Assembly (NCBI RefSeq): GCF_001544915.2
Contig: NZ_FCOE02000004.1
Coordinates: 124,001 to 188,000 of the forward strand
Source of the DNA: Caballeronia pedi
GTDB lineage: Bacteria > Pseudomonadota > Gammaproteobacteria > Burkholderiales > Burkholderiaceae
Direction of reading: 5' to 3'
DNA: 64,000 bases
Part shown: positions 57,857 to 64,000 of the stretch, in pieces
How positions within the stretch are numbered: the stretch's first letter is position 1
How the letters are laid out: the number at the start of each line of letters is the position of its first letter
Notes under the pieces: generated by a model
The model's input: the letters and a program-made list of their open reading frames with translations, nothing else
What the model was told of the DNA's origin: nothing
Database searches by the model: none
Translations under genes and position numbers: made by a program

Positions 57857-60226
57857 ATGGCACTGCGTCGCACGGCGACGGCACTGCTGGCGGCGGGACT
57901 TATCGTCGCGCAAGCCGCTCAGGCGCAAGTGACGTTGAATTTCGTCAACGCGGACATCGACCAGGTCGCGAAAGCGATCGGCGCCGCCACCGGCAAAACG
58001 ATCATCGTCGATCCCCGCGTCAAGGGGCAGCTCAACCTCGTCTCGGAGAATTCGGTTCCCGAGGATCAGGCGCTGAAGACGCTCCAGTCGTCGCTGCGCA
58101 TGCAGGGCTTCGCGCTGGTGCAGGATCACGGCGTGCTGAAGGTCGTGCCCGAAGCCGACGCCAAGCTCCAGGGCGTGCCGACCTACGTCGGTAACGCGCC
58201 GGCCGCGCGCGGCGATCAGGTGATCACGCAGGTCTTTCAGTTGCATAACGAATCGGCGAACAACCTTCTGCCGGTGCTGCGTCCGCTGATCTCGCCGAAC
58301 AACACGATCGCTGCCTATCCGGCGAACAACACGCTCGTCGTCACCGATTACGCCGACAACGTGCGCCGCATCGCGGGCATCATCGCGGGCGTGGATACCG
58401 CCGCGGGCCGCTCGGTCGACCTCGTCACGCTGAAGAACGCCAACGCGATCGACGTGGCCGAGCAGATGAACAAGCTGCTCGATCCCGGCGCCATCGGCAG
58501 CACCGATGCCACGCTGAAAGTCACCGTCACGCCCGATGCGCGCACCAACTCGCTGATGTTCCGCGCCTCCAGCAGCTCGCGCCTCGCCGCGGCGAAGCAA
58601 CTGGCGCAGAAGCTCGACGCGCCCACGACGCAGCCCGGCAACATGCACGTCGTGGCGCTGCGCAACGCCGACGCGACGCGCCTCGCCAAGACGCTGCGCG
58701 GCATGCTCGGCAAGGGCAACAACAGCTCGGACAACACCTCGGGCTCGAACTCGAACTCGTTCGGCCAGAGCGGCGGCGGCCTCAGCAATTCGTCGACGTC
58801 CACCGGCCAGTCGGGCATGCCGCCGCTGCCCGGCGGTCTCGGCAGCAGCAGCTCGGGCACGGGCAACAATCCGATGTCGGGCGGCTCGGGCAATCGCGAT
58901 TCGAGCTTTTCGTCGAACAAGGACAACGAGTCCGGCAACGACCAGGGCGGCGGCATGATCCAGGCCGACGCCGCGACCAACTCGCTGATCATCACCGCGG
59001 CCGATCCGGTCTACCGCAACCTGCGCTCCGTGATCGACCAGCTCGACGCGCGCCGCGCGCAGGTCTATATCGAGGCGCTGATCGTGGAGCTTTCCGCGAC
59101 GACCGGCGCGAACCTCGGCATCCAGTGGCAAGGGCTGTTGCTGTCGAACGGCGGCAATAACGCGGTGTACGGCAGCACGAGCTTCGGCAGCGGCAACACG
59201 AACATCGTCGATCTGACCTTGCAGGGCAACGCGATCGCGCAGAATCCGTCCGCGATCACGTCGACCAGCGGTCTGCTCGCGCAAGGCCTGAACATCGGCC
59301 TGCTGCACCGCTTCGGCAATCTGTTCGGGCTCGGCGGCCTGTTGCAGGCGCTGTCGACATCGGCGGATGCGAACATTCTCTCGACGCCTAACCTCATCAC
59401 GCTCGACAACGAGGAAGCGAAGATCGTGGTCGGCCAGAACGTGCCGGTCGTGACCGGTTCCTACGCGACGCCGACCGCCAACGCCGCGACCTCGGTCACC
59501 GCGTTCAACACGTTCGACCGCCGCGATGTCGGCGTGACGCTGCACGTGAAGCCGCAGATCACCGACGGCGGCGTGCTCAAGATGCAGATCTATCAGGAAG
59601 ATTCGAGCGTCGATCAAACCACGAAGACCGATCCGGGCGGCGTGACGATCAACACGCGTTCGGTGCAGTCGACCATCCTCGCGGACGACGGCGAAATCGT
59701 CGTGCTCGGCGGCTTGATGCAGGATCAGTACAACAACAACAACAGCAAGATTCCGCTGCTCGGCGACATCCCCTTCATCGGCAGCCTGTTCAGAAGCGAG
59801 AGCAAGACGCGCACGAAGACCAACCTGATGGTGTTCCTGCGCCCGGTGATCGTGCGCGATCAGGCCACGTCCACGCAGATCGCCAATACGCGCTACGACT
59901 ATCTGCGTCAGCAGCAATATGGCTCGACGACGGACAACCGTCTCATCAAGGACCAGAATGTGCCGGTGATGCCGCCGAAGCCGCTCGGTCCGAGCGAGGG
60001 CGGCGGCGCGCCGGCGCAGAATCTGCTGGACTGGAGCAACACGACGCGCGGCCCCGGCCCGAGCACGACGCTGCCGCAGAATCCGGACGCAGGCCAGGCG
60101 CCGCAGTACGGCCCGACCTATCCGGCGCCCGCGAACGGCGCGACGAACACCATGCCGGCCAACGGCGCGACCAACGCGATGCCGGGCAACGCGGCGACGA
60201 ACAGCCAACAAGGAGTGCGGCCGTGA
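57857..60226 (+). CDS. gspD: Type II secretion system secretin GspD
   Basis: The outer-membrane secretin, 789 residues. A signal peptide (MALRRTATALLAAGLIVAQA, cut near AQAQ) precedes N0 (VTLNFVNADIDQVAKAIGAA) and the N1-N3 domains. A Ser/Gly/Asn-rich low-complexity insert of about 80 residues lies near 290-370. The secretin core contains VPVVTGSY and ends IPLLGDIPFIGSLFRSESK and LMVFLRPVIV. The C-terminal tail has an imperfect PANGATN repeat. I prefer ATG 57857 (GAGAAG upstream, family-like start) to 57842. It overlaps gspE by 4 nt. Confidence 0.96.
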   Translation: MALRRTATALLAAGLIVAQAAQAQVTLNFVNADIDQVAKAIGAATGKTIIVDPRVKGQLNLVSENSVPEDQALKTLQSSLRMQGFALVQDHGVLKVVPEADAKLQGVPTYVGNAPAARGDQVITQVFQLHNESANNLLPVLRPLISPNNTIAAYPANNTLVVTDYADNVRRIAGIIAGVDTAAGRSVDLVTLKNANAIDVAEQMNKLLDPGAIGSTDATLKVTVTPDARTNSLMFRASSSSRLAAAKQLAQKLDAPTTQPGNMHVVALRNADATRLAKTLRGMLGKGNNSSDNTSGSNSNSFGQSGGGLSNSSTSTGQSGMPPLPGGLGSSSSGTGNNPMSGGSGNRDSSFSSNKDNESGNDQGGGMIQADAATNSLIITAADPVYRNLRSVIDQLDARRAQVYIEALIVELSATTGANLGIQWQGLLLSNGGNNAVYGSTSFGSGNTNIVDLTLQGNAIAQNPSAITSTSGLLAQGLNIGLLHRFGNLFGLGGLLQALSTSADANILSTPNLITLDNEEAKIVVGQNVPVVTGSYATPTANAATSVTAFNTFDRRDVGVTLHVKPQITDGGVLKMQIYQEDSSVDQTTKTDPGGVTINTRSVQSTILADDGEIVVLGGLMQDQYNNNNSKIPLLGDIPFIGSLFRSESKTRTKTNLMVFLRPVIVRDQATSTQIANTRYDYLRQQQYGSTTDNRLIKDQNVPVMPPKPLGPSEGGGAPAQNLLDWSNTTRGPGPSTTLPQNPDAGQAPQYGPTYPAPANGATNTMPANGATNAMPGNAATNSQQGVRP

Positions 60227-61710
60227 CCACGGTCAACGAAGCAGTCGAGAGCGCGAGCAGCGCGGCGTCGCCGCTGGCGGCCCGGCTCGTGCCTTACGGC
60301 TTCGCGCGCAGCGGGCAGATTCTGCTTGCGCATCAGCACGCGGACGGCATCGAAGTGTGGATCAGCGAGCGCACCACCGACGCGGCGCTCGCCGAAGTCG
60401 CGCGCAATTTCGGCGCGCTCTCGATCGTGCGCAAGTCCGCCGACGAACTCGCCGCCGCGATCAACTCGGCGTACGCGCGCAACGACGGCAGCGCGGCGCA
60501 GGTGGTCGGCGAAGTGGAAGGCGAAGTCGATCTGTCGCGTCTGATGCAGGACATTCCGGAAGTCGAGGATCTGCTCGAATCCGAGGACGACGCGCCGATC
60601 ATCCGCATGATCAATGCGCTGCTCACGCAGGCGGCGCGCGAACAGGCATCGGACATTCATATCGAGCCGTTCGAGAACGCGTCGGTCGTGCGCTTTCGCG
60701 TCGACGGCACGCTGCGCGATGTCGTACGCCCGAAGAAGGCGCTGCACGGCGCGCTGATCTCGCGGATCAAGATCATGGCGCAGCTCGATATCGCGGAAAA
60801 GCGTTTGCCGCAGGACGGCCGCATCACGCTGCGCGTGGGCGGTCGCGCGGTCGACGTGCGCGTGTCCACGCTGCCGACGGGCCACGGCGAGCGCGCGGTG
60901 CTGCGTCTGCTGGAAAAGGATGCACAGCGCCTGAATCTCGAAAAACTCGGCATGGCGCGCGACACGCTGGTCAACTTCGACAAGCTGATCGGCCGCCCGC
61001 ACGGCATCGTGCTCGTGACCGGCCCGACCGGTTCCGGCAAGACGACCACGCTGTACGCGTCGATGTCGCGGCTGGAAACCACGACCACCAACATCATGAC
61101 GGTGGAAGACCCGATCGAATACGATTTGTCGGGCATCGGTCAGACGCAGGTGAACGAGCGCATCGGCATGACCTTCGCGCGCGCGCTGCGTTCGATTCTT
61201 CGTCAGGATCCGGACATCATCATGATCGGTGAAATCCGCGATCTCGAAACCGCGCAGATCGCGGTGCAGGCTTCGCTCACGGGCCACCTCGTGCTCGCGA
61301 CGCTGCACACGAACGATGCCGCGTCCGCCGTCACGCGTCTCACCGACATGGGCGTCGAACCGTATCTGCTGGCGTCGTCGCTGCTCGGCGTGCTGGCGCA
61401 GCGGCTCGTGCGGCAGCTGTGTCCGGTGTGCAAGGAAGAGCGCGTCGAAGAGGACGGCACCAAGCATTACCATCCGGTCGGCTGCGAGCGATGCGGCCAG
61501 TCGGGCTATGTCGGCCGTCGCGGCGTCTACGAACTGCTCCTGATCGACGACATCATTCGCCCGCTGATCCACCGCAATGCGGCGGACGCGGAGATTCTCG
61601 AAGCGGGCCGCAAGCAGGGCATGCGCACGCTGCGCGACGACGGCGACCGCTGGCTCGCCGCGGGCGTGACGTCGCTGGAAGAAGTGCTGCGCGTGACGGG
61701 CGGGGAATAA
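60223..61710 (+). CDS. gspE: Type II secretion ATPase GspE
   Basis: The cytoplasmic hexameric ATPase that powers pseudopilus assembly, 495 residues. It starts with GTG overlapping the gspD stop (GTGA). Walker A is GPTGSGKTTTLYASM near residue 265, the Asp box MTVEDPIEYDL follows, then Walker B GEIRDLETAQIA and the His box HLVLATLHTNDA. The zinc-binding CPVCKEE...GCERCGQSGY segment (CxxC pairs) is near 405-430. All catalytic motifs are intact. Confidence 0.97.
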   Translation: MTTVNEAVESASSAASPLAARLVPYGFARSGQILLAHQHADGIEVWISERTTDAALAEVARNFGALSIVRKSADELAAAINSAYARNDGSAAQVVGEVEGEVDLSRLMQDIPEVEDLLESEDDAPIIRMINALLTQAAREQASDIHIEPFENASVVRFRVDGTLRDVVRPKKALHGALISRIKIMAQLDIAEKRLPQDGRITLRVGGRAVDVRVSTLPTGHGERAVLRLLEKDAQRLNLEKLGMARDTLVNFDKLIGRPHGIVLVTGPTGSGKTTTLYASMSRLETTTTNIMTVEDPIEYDLSGIGQTQVNERIGMTFARALRSILRQDPDIIMIGEIRDLETAQIAVQASLTGHLVLATLHTNDAASAVTRLTDMGVEPYLLASSLLGVLAQRLVRQLCPVCKEERVEEDGTKHYHPVGCERCGQSGYVGRRGVYELLLIDDIIRPLIHRNAADAEILEAGRKQGMRTLRDDGDRWLAAGVTSLEEVLRVTGGE

Positions 61711-61713
61711 CGT

Positions 61714-62931
61714 ATGCCGGCTTTCCGTTTCGAAGCGATCGATCACGCAGGCAAGACGCAAAAAGGCGTGCTCGATGCCGACAGCGCGCGCGCCGCGCGC
61801 AGCCAGTTGCGCACGCAGGGGCTGACGCCGCTCATCGTCGAGGCGGCGGGCTCGCGCACGCGCGGCGAGCGTCAGCAACGGCTCTCGCTCGGCCGGCGTC
61901 TGTCGCAGCGCGAGCAGGCCATTCTCACGCGCCAGCTCGCGAGTCTGCTGATCGCGGGCCTGCCGCTCGGCGAAACGCTCGCGGTGCTGACCGAGCAATC
62001 GGAGCGCGATTATATCCGCGAACTGATGGCTGCGATCCGCGCCGAAGTGCTCGGCGGCCATTCGTTCGCCAACGCGCTCGCGCAGCATCCGAAGGACTTT
62101 CCGGAGATCTATCGCGCGCTCGTCGCGGCGGGCGAGCATACCGGCAAGCTCGGGCTCGTGCTGTCGCGGCTCGCGGACTACATCGAGCAGCGCAACGCGC
62201 TCAAGCAGAAGATCATTCTGGCGTTCACGTATCCGGGCATCGTCACGCTCATCGCGTTCGGCATCGTCACGTTCCTGTTGAGCTATGTCGTGCCGCAGGT
62301 CGTGAACGTGTTCGCGAGCACGAAGCAGCAACTGCCTTTCCTCACCGTCATGATGATGGCGCTCTCCGCCTTCGTCCGGAGTTACTGGTGGGCGGTGCTG
62401 ATCGGCGTCGTGATCTTCGCGTGGCTCGTGAAGCGCATTCTCGCGCGGCCCGGGCCGCGCATGTCGTTCGACCGCTGGCTGCTGACCGCGCCGCTCGTCG
62501 GCAAGCTGGTGCGTGGCTATAACACGGTGCGCTTCGCCAGCACGCTCGCGATCCTCACCGCCGCCGGCGTGCCGATCCTGCGCGCGCTGCAGGCGGCCGG
62601 CGAAACGCTCAGCAACACGGCGATGCGCGAGAACGTCGACGACGCCATCATCCGGGTGCGTGAAGGCTCGTCGCTGTCGCGCGCGCTCGGCAACACGAAG
62701 ACGTTTCCGCCCGTGCTGGTCCACCTGATCCGCTCGGGCGAAGCAACCGGCGACGTCACCACGATGCTCGACCGCGCCTCCGAAGGCGAAGCGCGCGAGC
62801 TCGAACGCCGCACGATGTTCCTGACGAGCCTGCTCGAACCGCTGCTGATTCTCGCGATGGGCGGCGTCGTGCTGGTGATCGTGCTCGCGGTGATGTTGCC
62901 GATCATCGAACTGAATAATCTGGTGCAGTGA
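61714..62931 (+). CDS. gspF: Type II secretion inner-membrane platform protein GspF
   Basis: A 405-residue polytopic protein with two T2SSF cytoplasmic domains. The first has LTRQLASLLIAGLPLGETL, and the second FASTLAILTAAGVPILRALQ. Three membrane segments are visible (about 170-190, 220-240 and 375-400). It starts 3 bp after the gspE stop and overlaps gspC by one base. Confidence 0.96.
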   Translation: MPAFRFEAIDHAGKTQKGVLDADSARAARSQLRTQGLTPLIVEAAGSRTRGERQQRLSLGRRLSQREQAILTRQLASLLIAGLPLGETLAVLTEQSERDYIRELMAAIRAEVLGGHSFANALAQHPKDFPEIYRALVAAGEHTGKLGLVLSRLADYIEQRNALKQKIILAFTYPGIVTLIAFGIVTFLLSYVVPQVVNVFASTKQQLPFLTVMMMALSAFVRSYWWAVLIGVVIFAWLVKRILARPGPRMSFDRWLLTAPLVGKLVRGYNTVRFASTLAILTAAGVPILRALQAAGETLSNTAMRENVDDAIIRVREGSSLSRALGNTKTFPPVLVHLIRSGEATGDVTTMLDRASEGEARELERRTMFLTSLLEPLLILAMGGVVLVIVLAVMLPIIELNNLVQ

Positions 62932-63344
62932 TGAACGCCCTTCAAACTCGTTTGCTCACGCTCGCCGCGCTCGCGCTCTTTTGCGTGACGCTGACGTACT
63001 GGGTCGTCACGCTGACCTCCCGGCAGACCGCGCCGCTGCCCGCCGCGGCCGCGACGCGCGCGCCGTCGGTCGAGCAGGCCGCGACCATCTTCGGCGGGCG
63101 GCTGGAGCGTCAGGCCAACTCGGACGTGCATCTGTTCGGCATTCTCGCGTTGCAGGGGGGAGCTGCGGCCATCGTGAGCTACGGCGGCGAGGCGGCGAAA
63201 GCCGTGTCGCTGGGCGGGCCGCTCACGCAGGGCGTGAAGCTCTCGGAAGTGCGCGCGCGCTCGATCATCATCGATCGCAACGGCGTGAAGTCGGAGATCT
63301 TCCTGCCGCAGAATCCGCCCGGCCCGACGATCTGGGTGCGCTGA
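62931..63344 (+). CDS. gspC: Type II secretion protein GspC, short form without PDZ domain
   Basis: A 137-residue bitopic protein. One membrane helix lies at about residues 10-28 (LAALALFCVTLTYWVVTLTS), followed by a Pro/Ala linker and one beta domain (LFGILALQGGAAAIVSYGGEAAKAV, homology-region like). Classical GspC has 270-300 residues with a PDZ or coiled-coil end, absent here. ATG 62931 overlaps the gspF stop (TGATG). Its place between gspF and gspG supports the call. Confidence 0.85.
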   Translation: MNALQTRLLTLAALALFCVTLTYWVVTLTSRQTAPLPAAAATRAPSVEQAATIFGGRLERQANSDVHLFGILALQGGAAAIVSYGGEAAKAVSLGGPLTQGVKLSEVRARSIIIDRNGVKSEIFLPQNPPGPTIWVR

Positions 63345-63359
63345 GCGCGACGCGATGCC

Positions 63360-63468
63360 TCGCGTGAGTCTGAATCACGCGACGAAAGCGGATCGATAGA
63401 ATGTGCGGCGGCTTCGGCAACACAGGAAGCCGCGCGATTTTTCAATCATCACCGGGCATGAGGCCCGG
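63360..63468. repeat. Two hairpins between gspC and gspG
   Basis: TCGCGTGA (63360-63367) pairs with TCACGCGA (63375-63382), and CCGGGC (63452-63457) pairs with GCCCGG (63463-63468). Neither has a T run. They could set a different expression level for the abundant major pseudopilin by pausing or processing of the mRNA. Confidence 0.45.
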
Positions 63469-63500
63469 AAACGATATTTTCAATTCAAGAGGTAGCAGTC

Positions 63501-63971
63501 ATGCAAATGTGGACCCAACGCCGCATGCGAATTCAACAGGTTCAGGCGCAAGGACGTCGCCAGCGCGGTTTCACGCTGATCGAAATCATGGTCGTGATCG
63601 CGATTCTCGGCATTCTCGCCGCGCTGATCGTGCCGAAGATCATGAGCCGCCCGGACGAGGCACGCCGCGTCGCCGCCAAGCAGGACATCGGCACCATCAT
63701 GCAGGCGATGAAGCTCTATCGCCTCGATAACGGCCGTTATCCCACTCAGGAGCAGGGCTTGCGCGCGCTGATCGAAAAGCCGTCGACCGAGCCGGTGCCG
63801 AACAACTGGAAGGACGGCGGCTATCTGGAGCGTCTTCCGAACGATCCGTGGGGCGGCCAGTATCAATATCTGAATCCGGGCGTGCACGGCGAAGTCGACG
63901 TGTTCAGCTACGGCGCGGACAACAAGGCGGGCGGCGAAGGCAATGACGCCGACGTCGGGTCGTGGCAGTAA
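63501..63971 (+). CDS. gspG: Type II secretion major pseudopilin GspG
   Basis: The main pseudopilus subunit, 156 residues. The type III signal ends RRQRG, followed by FTLIEIMVVIAILGILAALI, so GspO/PilD cleaves after Gly23 and methylates Phe. The C-terminal part has the calcium-binding-type loop and the typical LPNDPWGGQYQYLNPG and DVFSYGADNKAGGEG. AGAGGTAGCAG precedes the ATG. The operon continues beyond the window (gspH onward expected). Confidence 0.96.
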   Translation: MQMWTQRRMRIQQVQAQGRRQRGFTLIEIMVVIAILGILAALIVPKIMSRPDEARRVAAKQDIGTIMQAMKLYRLDNGRYPTQEQGLRALIEKPSTEPVPNNWKDGGYLERLPNDPWGGQYQYLNPGVHGEVDVFSYGADNKAGGEGNDADVGSWQ

Positions 63972-64000
63972 GCCGTCGGCGCAAGACATCGTGAACGGGC

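Noticed and set aside
57812-60211. Minus-strand ORF of 799 codons
   Set aside because: Antisense of gspD; composition is an artefact of high-GC third positions, and GspD has clear domains.
60118-62724. Minus-strand ORF of 868 codons
   Set aside because: Runs antisense through gspE and gspF, both with complete motifs.

Overview
The window looks like a chromosome segment of a high-GC betaproteobacterium of the Burkholderiaceae, most like Caballeronia or Paraburkholderia. This is inferred from protein character and gene order (mnmG-rsmG-parA-parB next to atpIBEFHAGDC, a DUF3717 protein, gspDEFCG order), not from a database search. I see no tRNA, rRNA, CRISPR array, insertion sequence or prophage. 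Almost everything reads as core genome.

Layout. 1-12.1 kb: metabolic genes: putA (3' end beyond the window edge) with PutA-type operators, priA, hemE, a periplasmic cyclohexadienyl dehydratase (pheC-like), an esterase, a candidate small RNA and an acyl-CoA synthetase. 12.3-20 kb: the complete F1Fo ATP synthase operon with a recognisable promoter and terminator. 20.1-25.7 kb: mnmG-rsmG-parA-parB plus a CitM/ArsB-type permease, apparently one operon, with one exact parS site inside mnmG and another just upstream that doubles as the terminator of the next operon. 25.9-37.6 kb: ten genes for branched-chain-amino-acid-type (Liv) ABC transporters in two blocks, with three periplasmic binding proteins and one permease-ATPase fusion. 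37.9-48 kb: a GMC oxidoreductase with a divergent LysR regulator, a CYTH protein, an Lrp/AsnC regulator, a DUF3717 protein, a two-component system, a SET-domain methyltransferase, an Old Yellow Enzyme, a class I amidotransferase and a MarR regulator. 48-52 kb: two large intergenic regions with DnaA boxes, flanking ybdK and a CPA2-type antiporter. 52-57.3 kb: an MnmC with an eroded methyltransferase domain, a DedA-rhodanese fusion, HU, a CobW-family GTPase and a lytic transglycosylase. 57.8-64 kb: the start of a type II secretion operon (gspD, E, F, C, G).

Main observation. The two intergenic regions at 48.3-48.6 kb and 51.6-51.9 kb carry the same DnaA-box module in inverted orientation: a DnaA box, exactly 14 nt, TTGTTAA, three CTA-like trinucleotides, CGTATRTATA, then AAGTAAACCT. 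This matches the described bacterial basal unwinding layout (DnaA box, GC-rich spacer, DnaA-trios). The two copies face each other across about 3.2 kb holding ybdK and the antiporter. Together with nearby parAB/parS, mnmG/rsmG and a predominance of minus-strand genes to the left, this suggests a bipartite chromosomal replication origin located away from dnaA, which is not in the window. It is an inference that needs GC-skew and marker-frequency data.

Other oddities: MnmC lacks its SAM-binding and catalytic motifs, the CobW protein lacks the CxCC motif, one LivF has Arg in place of the Walker A Lys, and several perfect palindromes have no assigned regulator.
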